Made by a program: the position numbers and the translations under genes. The notes beneath the pieces are model-generated. The model did no database searches and had not been told where the DNA came from. It was given only the letters and a program-made list of their open reading frames with translations. Of a DNA stretch of 64,000 nucleotides, positions 34,666 to 41,267 are shown piece by piece. The stretch is taken from NCBI RefSeq assembly GCF_000424625.1, contig NZ_AUKG01000001.1, forward strand, positions 620,001-684,000. The letters are read 5' to 3'. The number at the start of each line of letters is the position of its first letter. Within the stretch, counting starts at the first letter, position 1. Source of the stretch: Conexibacter woesei Iso977N (GTDB lineage: Bacteria; Actinomycetota; Thermoleophilia; Solirubrobacterales; Solirubrobacteraceae).

Positions 34666-35073
34666 ATGTACGAGGGTGCCGTCACGTTCGATGAGCCGGC
34701 TCATACCGCTGAGCAGGCGGCCGCTGCGATCGGCGTCGAGGTGGGCGCCATCGTCAAGTCGTTGGTGTTCTTGCGGGGTGAGACGCCGGTGATGGTGTTG
34801 TGCTCGGGGGCCAACATGGTGGACAACGAGGCGTTGGGGCTGACGCGCGCGAGTGCGAGGTTGGTCAGGGACGTCACGGGGCAGCCGATCGGCGGTGTCG
34901 CGCCGTATGGGCATCCGCAGCAGCTGGAGACGCTCGTCGACGAGGACCTGCTCACGCACGACGAGGTCTGGGCCGGCGCCGGGGATCCCAACAAGGTGTT
35001 CCCGATCGCCCCGGTCGACCTCCTGCGCAAGACCGGCGGCACGCCCGCGCGCGTGCGGGTCCGTAGCGCCTAG
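34666..35073 (+). CDS. YbaK/EbsC-type aminoacyl-tRNA deacylase domain protein
   Basis: This is a 135-residue protein of the trans-editing YbaK/ProX family, which hydrolyses mischarged aminoacyl-tRNAs. It matches the family pattern: HTAEQAAAAIGVEVGAIVKSLVFL contains the conserved Lys, then MVLCSGANMVDN, GGVAPYGH and KVFPIAPVDLLR. It is slightly short at the N-terminus, where family members usually have a preceding helix, but the leaderless-type TAGGCT spacing supports this start. Which mischarged tRNA it edits cannot be told. Confidence 0.85.
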   Translation: MYEGAVTFDEPAHTAEQAAAAIGVEVGAIVKSLVFLRGETPVMVLCSGANMVDNEALGLTRASARLVRDVTGQPIGGVAPYGHPQQLETLVDEDLLTHDEVWAGAGDPNKVFPIAPVDLLRKTGGTPARVRVRSA

Positions 35074-35087
35074 GCCGCCGCCGACAC

Positions 35088-37046
35088 CTACAACTCGACG
35101 TGGGAGCCCATGACGACGGTCCTGTCGTCGGGCAGCCCGAAGTACGCCACCGGGTTGGACGTGTTGCGCGACATCGCCATGAAGAGCTTCTTGCGCCAGC
35201 GCGCCATCCCGGGCGCGCCGGTCATGACGATCGTCATGCGCGAGATGAAGAAGCTCGCGCCGTTGACGTCGATCGAGCCCTCCATCTGCTTCGACGCCCG
35301 CCGCAGCGTGCGCGGGATGTCGACGTCGTCCTGGAACCCGTGGTGCGCGGTCAGGTGGACGATGCCGTCGTCGCCGTAGCCGAGCTCGTCGACCGTCACG
35401 CGCTCGACCTCGCGCACGTGCGGGACGCGGTCGACCACGACGCTGACGATCACGACGTTCTCGTGCATCACCCGGTTGTGCTCGAAGTTCGCGCGCAGCG
35501 CCAGCGGCGTCGTGTCGATGTTGGCGTTCAAGAACACCGCGGTGCCCGGCGCGCGGAAGACCGGCGGGTCGACCGCGTGGACCTCGTCGATGAACCCGCG
35601 CAGCGGGCCCTCCTCCTCGGTCCGGTTGGCGGTCAGGATCTGCCGGCCCTTCTGCCACGTCGTCAGGACGGTGAAGATGATCGCAGCGATCAGCAACGGG
35701 AACCAACCGCCGTGCACGACCTTCGGCAGGTTCGCGGTGAAGTACGTCAGGTCCACCAACAGGAACACGGCCGCACCCGCCACCGCGGTCCGCAGCGGCC
35801 TCCTCCACACCACGTGCACGACCACGAAGAACAGGATCGTGTCGATCGCCAGCGTCCCGGTCACCGCGATCCCGTACGCGGACGCCAGGTGCTGCGACGA
35901 CTGGAACCCGAGCACCAGCGCGACGACCGCCACGAAGATCCCCCAGTTCACGGCCGGCGCGTAGACCTGCCCGATCTCGCTCCGCGACGTGTGGCGGATC
36001 GTCAGCCGCGGCAGGAACCCGAGCGAGATCGCCTGGCGCGTCACGCTGAACGCCCCGCTGATCACGGCCTGCGACGCGATCACCGTCGCGAACGTCGCCA
36101 GCACCACGACCGGGATCCGCGACCAGTGCGGCATCAGCAGGAAGAACGGGTTCTCGATCGCCTTCGGATCCCGCAGGATCAGCGCGCCCTGGCCCATGTA
36201 CTGCAACAACAGCGCCGGGAACACGAGCCCGAACCACGCGCGCCGGATCGGCGGCCGGCCGAAGTGCCCCATGTCGGCGTACAGCGCCTCGGCGCCGGTC
36301 ACGGTCAGCACGACCGACCCCAGCGCGATGAACGCGGTCGACCCGTGCTCACCCAGGAACGCGATCGCGTAGGACGGCGACACGGCACGCAGGATCCCCG
36401 GATGCTGGACGACCTCCACCAGTCCGGTGACCGCGAGCAACGTGAACCAGATGCCCATGACCGGCCCGAACAGCCGCCCGACCGCGCCGGTCCCGAAGCG
36501 CTGGATCGAGAACAGCACGGTCAGGATCGCCAGCGTGACCGGGACGACCCACTCGTGGAACGACGGCGAGACGACCTCCACGCCCTCGACCGCAGAGAGC
36601 ACCGAGATCGCCGGCGTGATCATCCCGTCGCCGTAGAACAGCGACGCGCCGAAGATCCCCAACATGATCAGCGTGACCTGCGCCCAGCGCCTCTGCAGGT
36701 TCACGCTCTGGATCCGCGCGATCAGGGCCATGATGCCGCCCTCGCCCTCGTTGTCGGCGCGCATGATCAAGGTCACGTACTTGATCGAGACGATGATCGT
36801 GATCGTCCAGAAGACCAGCGAGATGACGCCGTAGACCGTCGTGTGCGTCGGCTGCACGGCGTGGTGGTCGGCCGAGAAGACCGACTGCAGCGCGTACAGC
36901 GGCGACGTCCCGATGTCGCCGAAGACGACGCCGAGCGCACCGAGCGTCAGCGCGGCCGCGCCGCCGGCGTGGACCGCGGTGGCCGGGCGCCCGTGCGCGT
37001 GCCCGTCGTCGGGCGTGTGCTCAGGCGCCGGCTTGGACGCCGTCAT
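35088..37046 (-). CDS. kup: Kup-family potassium transporter
   Basis: This is a 652-residue proton/K+ symporter. After a His-rich N-terminal tail of about 30 residues comes the Kup signature LGALGVVFGDIGTSPLYALQ, then ISLVFWTITIIVSIKYVTLI, RADNEGEGGIMAL, and about 12 TM helices. It ends with a cytoplasmic C-terminal domain (about 480-652) containing VFRAPGTAVFLN and YFGLPDDRTVVMGSHVEL. The length is normal. Its first 26 nt overlap the 3' end of the upstream gene at 37021, so the two are probably co-transcribed. Confidence 0.95.
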   Translation of the reverse strand: MTASKPAPEHTPDDGHAHGRPATAVHAGGAAALTLGALGVVFGDIGTSPLYALQSVFSADHHAVQPTHTTVYGVISLVFWTITIIVSIKYVTLIMRADNEGEGGIMALIARIQSVNLQRRWAQVTLIMLGIFGASLFYGDGMITPAISVLSAVEGVEVVSPSFHEWVVPVTLAILTVLFSIQRFGTGAVGRLFGPVMGIWFTLLAVTGLVEVVQHPGILRAVSPSYAIAFLGEHGSTAFIALGSVVLTVTGAEALYADMGHFGRPPIRRAWFGLVFPALLLQYMGQGALILRDPKAIENPFFLLMPHWSRIPVVVLATFATVIASQAVISGAFSVTRQAISLGFLPRLTIRHTSRSEIGQVYAPAVNWGIFVAVVALVLGFQSSQHLASAYGIAVTGTLAIDTILFFVVVHVVWRRPLRTAVAGAAVFLLVDLTYFTANLPKVVHGGWFPLLIAAIIFTVLTTWQKGRQILTANRTEEEGPLRGFIDEVHAVDPPVFRAPGTAVFLNANIDTTPLALRANFEHNRVMHENVVIVSVVVDRVPHVREVERVTVDELGYGDDGIVHLTAHHGFQDDVDIPRTLRRASKQMEGSIDVNGASFFISRMTIVMTGAPGMARWRKKLFMAMSRNTSNPVAYFGLPDDRTVVMGSHVEL

Positions 37047-37674
37047 CCGTGTCGTCCTCGTCCTCGTCGTCTTCGTCGTACAGGGACTCGCGCGCGACCT
37101 CGCGGCCGACCGCGTCGAAGACCGCGACGTCGAGCGTGTCGCCGCGGTAGTCGTCGGGCGCCAGCAGCGTGAAGCGGTTCTCGATCAGGATGCACTGGTC
37201 GACCGTCACGCCCGCCAGCTCGGCGGTCGCCACCGCGACGCGGTCGACGACCGGCGTGCCCCACACGAGCGTCATCGCCGCGACCGCGCCGTTCTCACCG
37301 CGCCAGCCGCCGACGACCTCCTCGCAGACGTCGATCCTCCACTCCGGGTTCTGCTCGACGGTCTCCTCCGTCCAGTCGGCGGTGGAGACGAAGTGGTCGG
37401 GCTCCTGGCCCTCCTCGACCGCGGGGGCGAAGGAGACGACGCCGTACAGCTCCAGGCCGGACGAGGTCCGCGACGTGGCCGGGACGAACGTCCGCCCGCC
37501 CCAGGTGCGGTCCGGGAACCAGACGATGTCGCCCGGCTCGCCGACCTCATCCTCGATCGCCAGGCACGCCGCCAGGAACTCCTCCCGCAGCTTGTCCGCC
37601 CAGCGCCCGTAGGGCAGCAGCTCCTGCGGCGGCTCAGCGGCGAAGCGTGGGACGAAGCGATCCTCGGGCGGCAT
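37021..37674 (-). CDS. Conserved hypothetical protein with acidic tail
   Basis: This 217-residue soluble protein has no signal peptide or TM helix and no motif I recognise. Features are GDIVWFPDRTWGGRTFVPA, a central WRIDVCEEVVGGWRGENG, and a strongly acidic C-terminus (DEDDEDEDDTDDG). ATG 37674 (MPPEDRF) is chosen over ATG 37686 because TATGGT ends exactly 7 nt upstream. It lies upstream of and overlapping kup, so a role in K+ homeostasis or pH response is conceivable but unsupported. Confidence 0.72.
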   Translation of the reverse strand: MPPEDRFVPRFAAEPPQELLPYGRWADKLREEFLAACLAIEDEVGEPGDIVWFPDRTWGGRTFVPATSRTSSGLELYGVVSFAPAVEEGQEPDHFVSTADWTEETVEQNPEWRIDVCEEVVGGWRGENGAVAAMTLVWGTPVVDRVAVATAELAGVTVDQCILIENRFTLLAPDDYRGDTLDVAVFDAVGREVARESLYDEDDEDEDDTDDGVQAGA

Positions 37675-37681
37675 TGCGGGG

Positions 37682-37687
37682 ACCATA
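37682..37687 (-). promoter_or_regulatory. Putative -10 hexamer TATGGT
   Basis: On the minus strand TATGGT is followed by 7 nt and ATG 37674. The upstream alternative ATG falls inside this hexamer, which argues for the shorter start. Confidence 0.5.
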
Positions 37688-37756
37688 CGCGCTTGCGCGC
37701 GGCGCGGGCGGTCGGCCGATGGGCCAGGGATGCTCGCGTCTGCGCACCGCTGAAGC

Positions 37757-37762
37757 TACGCT
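37757..37762 (+). promoter_or_regulatory. Putative -10 hexamer TACGCT
   Basis: TACGCT is followed by 7 nt and GTG 37770, the same geometry as the divergent gene on the other strand. Confidence 0.45.
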
Positions 37763-37769
37763 GCGCGAC

Positions 37770-37973
37770 GTGCAACCGGCGGCGCTGTGGAGACGGTACC
37801 TGAGGTTCCGGAAGAACCCGGTCTACGACGGCGTGATCACCGGCTGCTGCTTCATGCCGCTGATCCTGCTCTGGCATCCGTTCGGCAACGCCCTGGATGT
37901 CCTGCTGGCCTTCGCGCTGCCGGTGACGCTCGGCCTGCTCGGCTGGCGCGAGCGGCGGGCGGAGCGCGAGTGA
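37770..37973 (+). CDS. Small membrane protein, unknown
   Basis: This is a 67-residue protein. A basic N-terminus (LWRRYLRFRKNPVYDGV) precedes two short hydrophobic segments, GVITGCCFMPLILLW and LDVLLAFALPVTLGLLGW, ending in a charged tail RERRAERE. I recognise no family. It is divergent from the gene at 37674 and directly followed by a second small frame whose sequence resembles its C-terminal helix. Confidence 0.55.
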   Translation: MQPAALWRRYLRFRKNPVYDGVITGCCFMPLILLWHPFGNALDVLLAFALPVTLGLLGWRERRAERE

Positions 37974-37995
37974 GCATCCGCATGCCTGGCAGCGG

Positions 37996-38136
37996 GTGAG
38001 CTCGGTGTACCTCGCGGCCTTCGCGCTCCCGGCCAACGTCATCGGGACGCGCCGCTGGTTCCGCGAGCGCGCGGAGGAGCATGTCGAGTCCGACGCCTTC
38101 GCGCAGCGCGTCGCCGACGAGCGGCTCGCGCGCTAG
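37996..38136 (+). CDS. Possible 46-residue protein resembling the end of its neighbour
   Basis: The GTG 37996 frame reads VSSVYLAAFALPANVIGTRR followed by WFRERAEEHVESDAF and a short charged tail. LAAFALP...RRWFRERAEE parallels LLAFALP...GWRERRAERE of the preceding gene. It may be a diverged partial duplication or a small real gene. Its TAG stop overlaps the TAG stop of dtd (CTAG). There is no clear ribosome-binding site. Low confidence. Confidence 0.35.
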   Translation: MSSVYLAAFALPANVIGTRRWFRERAEEHVESDAFAQRVADERLAR

Positions 38137-38555
38137 GGCAACTCCATCAACAAGGTCACGGGGCCGTCGTTGACGAGGGTGACCTCCATGTGCGCTCCGA
38201 AGATCCCGCCTTGCGCGCCGAGGCGGTCCCGGAAGCGGTCGTAGAGCGGTTCCGCGTGCTCGGGGCGGGCTGCGGTGATGAAGGAGGGGCGGTTGCCTTT
38301 GCGGGTCTCGCCGTAGAGGGTGAACTGGGAGATGACGAGGATCTCGCGGTCCGGGCCGAGGGCGTCGTTCATCTTGCCGTCGGCGTCCTCGAAGATGCGT
38401 AGTGCTGCAACCTTGTCGGCCAGGCGGTCGCAGATCGCCTCGTCGTCCTCGTGGGTCACCCCGAGGAGCACCAGGAGGCCCGGGCCGATCGAGCCGACCA
38501 CGGCGCCGTCGACCGACACGGAGGCCGACGAGACGCGTTGGATCAGTGCGCGCAT
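38133..38555 (-). CDS. dtd: D-aminoacyl-tRNA deacylase
   Basis: This 140-residue chiral proofreading enzyme hydrolyses D-aminoacyl-tRNAs. It starts MRALIQRVSSASVSVDG and carries the active-site motif SQFTLYGETRKGNRPSF and the C-terminal NDGPVT loop (the GPVT cis-Pro element). The length is normal. It begins 3 nt after the AEC permease stop, so it is the last gene of the TlpA-GalT-AEC-Dtd run on the minus strand. Confidence 0.95.
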   Translation of the reverse strand: MRALIQRVSSASVSVDGAVVGSIGPGLLVLLGVTHEDDEAICDRLADKVAALRIFEDADGKMNDALGPDREILVISQFTLYGETRKGNRPSFITAARPEHAEPLYDRFRDRLGAQGGIFGAHMEVTLVNDGPVTLLMELP

Positions 38556-38558
38556 GAG

Positions 38559-39482
38559 CTAGATGATGGGGGAGAGGATCAGCGCGAGCACCACCACGAG
38601 CGTCGTCGACCACGCGATCGTCGCCGCGGCGAGCCGCAGGTCCAGCCCGTAGAGGTGGCCGACGATCAGCGCGTTGATCCCCGACGACATCCCGGCCTGG
38701 AGCAGGTACGCGTCCGGCACGGAGACGGTCAGCGCGGAGAAGAGCGCGAGCAGCGACGGCGCCACCGCCAGCCGCAGCGCCAGCGACACGCCGACGGCGG
38801 GCGACAGCGGCGGCGGGAAGCCGAACGAGCCCTCCTCGCGCTCGGCCATCATGTTGACCCCCAACATGAAGAACCCCAGCGGCAGCACGGCGTAGGCGGC
38901 GCCGAAGCGCGCGACCCTCACGATGGCCTCCGGGGCAAGGGCATCAGGAACGATCAACCCCAGGATCAACGCCCAGATCACCGGGTTCTTGGTCAGGAAC
39001 GCCCGCGCGCGCTCACGCGGCGACTCGCCCGCGTCGGTCCCGTACGCGGCGCCCACCGCGAACCCCGCGGTGTACAGCATCACCTGCGAGATCACGGTGT
39101 CCCACGCGATCGCCGGCGCCAGCGCGTCGTGCCCCAGCAGCGCGCCGGCCAGTGGCGTACCCAAGTACCCCGTGTTGGCCAGGATCACCGTCAGGATCAG
39201 CGTGCCCACCGACGGCCGCGGCAGCTTCAGGACCCGCGTCCCGATCTGCGCGGCGAGGACGCCGACGATCGCCAACTCCAAGTACCCCAACAACAACCCG
39301 ATGCCCACGCCGCCGCCCAGGTGCAGCCGCGCCACGACGAAGAACACGATGAACGGCAGGATCACCCACACCATGACGTCGATCAGGCGCCTCGTGAACC
39401 GCTGCGCGCCCTCCCCGTAGCGGCGCTCGGCGAACGCGCCGACCAGGGTCGACGCGACGATCGCCAGCGCGACGAGGATCAC
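38559..39482 (-). CDS. Auxin efflux carrier (AEC) family permease
   Basis: This is a 307-residue membrane transporter with about ten TM helices in two repeats. AEC/BART hallmarks include ILANTGYLGTPLAGALLG in the first half and the conserved asparagine and glycine helix-break near GMSSGINALIVGHLYG in the second. Bacterial members export or import small carboxylates or amino acids; the substrate is unknown. GTG 39482 overlaps the galT stop (GTGA). Confidence 0.85.
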   Translation of the reverse strand: MILVALAIVASTLVGAFAERRYGEGAQRFTRRLIDVMVWVILPFIVFFVVARLHLGGGVGIGLLLGYLELAIVGVLAAQIGTRVLKLPRPSVGTLILTVILANTGYLGTPLAGALLGHDALAPAIAWDTVISQVMLYTAGFAVGAAYGTDAGESPRERARAFLTKNPVIWALILGLIVPDALAPEAIVRVARFGAAYAVLPLGFFMLGVNMMAEREEGSFGFPPPLSPAVGVSLALRLAVAPSLLALFSALTVSVPDAYLLQAGMSSGINALIVGHLYGLDLRLAAATIAWSTTLVVVLALILSPII

Positions 39483-40480
39483 GCGGCGGCGTCGCGCAGG
39501 CGCGCGGCTGCGGCTTCCGGCGCCACGATGTTCAGCCCGACGCCGGTCCCGAGCTCCAGCCCGGCGAGGTGCGTCAGCCGCGGCGTGATGTCGATCCGCC
39601 AGCAGAAGTGCTCGGCGCCCGCGGGCGCCGTCCGGACCCACAGGTTCAGCGGCGGCATGAACCCCAACACGCTCCGCAGCCGCCCGAGCGCGTCGTGCAA
39701 CGCGGCGGCGCCGAAGGCACCGTCGTACGACGGGTCCTCGAACGGCCCCACCGGGCGCCGCGGCGCCAGCATCAACTGGTACGGGAACCGCGCGGCGTAC
39801 GGGCTCAGCGTCACGACCTCGTCGTCGATCGCGACCAGCCGCTCGCGCAGCCGGACCTCCTCGGCGACCAGGTTCTCCATCAGGTTGCCGCCCATCGTCT
39901 GCACGGCGTAGGCGCCGAAGCGCTCCCGCTCGCGCGCGACCTGGGCCGGCACGAAGTCCAAGGCGTACAACTGCGCGTGCGTGTGCGGCAGCGACGCGCC
40001 ACCCTCGACGCGCTCGTTGACGAGCAGGTGCACGTAGGCGGCGTCCGCCGCGTGCGCGCGCATCCGCTCGCGCCACATCGACAGCGCCAGCCCGACCTGC
40101 TCGACGCTCAGCGACCCCAGCGACGTCACGGGATCCGGCGCGTTGACGATCACCTCGTGCGCGCCCCGCGCGGGCGTCGCGGTGAACAGCTCCGGCGCGT
40201 GCGAGCCATCGACATCATCAAGGTCCGCCACCAAGGCGGGGTACTTGTTCGGGACCACGCGGACGACCCACCCCGGCCCGTCTGGCGCGCTCCCGTCCGG
40301 ACGCAGCGCGGCGACCTCCGGCGGTGTCTGGGCCTCGTTGCCCGGCGCGAACGGATCGCCCGCGGCGTCGACGACACCGGCGTCGGCCGACGCGATCGGC
40401 CACCCGCCCGGGCGCTCCGCGCGCCCACCCGCGACGATCGTCTTCAGCCCGGTGAGCGGATCGACGCGGACTTCGTTCAC
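39479..40480 (-). CDS. galT: Galactose-1-phosphate uridylyltransferase family protein
   Basis: This is a 333-residue HIT-superfamily nucleotidyl transferase. It begins NEVRVDPLTGLKTIVAGGRAERP, and VVPNKYPAL is typical. The active-site segment is LPHTHAQLYALDF: a His-x-His-x-Gln motif with Thr in place of the usual proline of HPHxQ. EHFCWRIDITPRLT appears near the C-terminus. No galK or galE is adjacent, so it could act on another sugar-1-phosphate. GTG 40480 overlaps the TlpA-like stop (GTGA). Confidence 0.85.
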   Translation of the reverse strand: MNEVRVDPLTGLKTIVAGGRAERPGGWPIASADAGVVDAAGDPFAPGNEAQTPPEVAALRPDGSAPDGPGWVVRVVPNKYPALVADLDDVDGSHAPELFTATPARGAHEVIVNAPDPVTSLGSLSVEQVGLALSMWRERMRAHAADAAYVHLLVNERVEGGASLPHTHAQLYALDFVPAQVARERERFGAYAVQTMGGNLMENLVAEEVRLRERLVAIDDEVVTLSPYAARFPYQLMLAPRRPVGPFEDPSYDGAFGAAALHDALGRLRSVLGFMPPLNLWVRTAPAGAEHFCWRIDITPRLTHLAGLELGTGVGLNIVAPEAAAARLRDAAA

Positions 40481-41073
40481 TGGGGCTGGCCCAAGGCGTA
40501 GCGCTTGATGTCGGCCGCGAACCCGTCGTCGCTCGTGTACGGCCCGTCGTGCACGTACTGCTGCTTGCCGCGCGCGTCGTAGAACACGGTCGTCGGGAAG
40601 AACTTCGCGATCCCGAGGTCCTGCGCGATCCGCGAGTTGCGATCGACCAGCGACGGATACGGCACCGGGAAATGCGACAGGAACTTGCTCGCGTCGCCGT
40701 CGTTGTCCTGCGAGTCCAGGCCCAGGAACGCGACCTGCTTGCCGTACTTGGCCGACGTCGCCTGCAGCACCGGGAACTCGCCGCGGCACGGCGCGCACCA
40801 CGAGGCCCACTTGTTGACCACGACCGGGTGGCCCTTCAGCGCGGCCAGCTGCTCGTTGTAGGACCTCTTGGTCGCCGGGATCAGCTTCGACGGCTTCGCG
40901 TACAGCGCGGCCAGCGGCCCCGGCGCGGCGGCCAGCGACCGCGACGCGGCGGTCACGTTGAACCTGTCCGGCTCCGGCGCCCTGGTGCTCCCTCCGCTCT
41001 GGAGGATGCCGACGACCACGATGGCGATCACCACGCCACCGCCGAGGACCCAGAACCACGCACGCCGCGACAT
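40477..41073 (-). CDS. Membrane-anchored thioredoxin-like protein (TlpA/ResA)
   Basis: This is a 198-residue protein with an N-terminal TM anchor (residues about 6-25) and an extracytoplasmic thioredoxin fold with active site WASWCAPCRGEFP. A later cis-Pro loop reads FFPTTVFYD. TlpA/ResA proteins reduce disulfides outside the membrane, including apocytochrome c, which fits the ccm genes at 54380-56713 although they are not linked. ATG 41073 follows TAACGT by 8 nt. It heads the galT-AEC-dtd run. Confidence 0.9.
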   Translation of the reverse strand: MSRRAWFWVLGGGVVIAIVVVGILQSGGSTRAPEPDRFNVTAASRSLAAAPGPLAALYAKPSKLIPATKRSYNEQLAALKGHPVVVNKWASWCAPCRGEFPVLQATSAKYGKQVAFLGLDSQDNDGDASKFLSHFPVPYPSLVDRNSRIAQDLGIAKFFPTTVFYDARGKQQYVHDGPYTSDDGFAADIKRYALGQPQ

Positions 41074-41081
41074 GCCCCGGA

Positions 41082-41087
41082 ACGTTA
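41082..41087 (-). promoter_or_regulatory. Putative -10 hexamer TAACGT for the TlpA-like gene
   Basis: On the minus strand TAACGT is followed by 8 nt and ATG 41073, with no Shine-Dalgarno. Confidence 0.45.
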
Positions 41088-41122
41088 GCTGGACGTCGCT
41101 GGGGAACCGCCGTCCGATCAGG

Positions 41123-41128
41123 TATCCT
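41123..41128 (+). promoter_or_regulatory. Candidate -10 TATCCT for the helicase gene
   Basis: TATCCT is the best -10 match in the 194-bp gap on the plus strand. It predicts a leader of about 130 nt. The -35 region is weak. Confidence 0.3.
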
Positions 41129-41145
41129 TGGCGTACGAGGCGAGG

Positions 41146-41160
41146 GAACAGCTGCTGTTC
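41146..41160. promoter_or_regulatory. Perfect palindrome GAACAGCTGCTGTTC in the helicase leader
   Basis: A 7-1-7 dyad lies about 12-26 bp downstream of the transcription start predicted from TATCCT. It contains GAAC/GTTC ends like actinobacterial LexA boxes, but the spacing differs. It is a plausible repressor operator or RNA hairpin. Confidence 0.4.
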
Positions 41161-41267
41161 ACGGGAGCCCCCTCGCGTCCTTCGGTCCCATCCCCCGGGA
41201 CCGCCAAGCGCACGTCCGCCGCTCCGGTTCCTTCGCGGACGCCCCTCACTCAGAGCAGAGCCGCTGC

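Noticed and set aside
37675-37686. ATG at 37686 as the start of the hypothetical gene upstream of kup
   Set aside because: It lies within the TATGGT hexamer that is ideally placed for a leaderless start at 37674.
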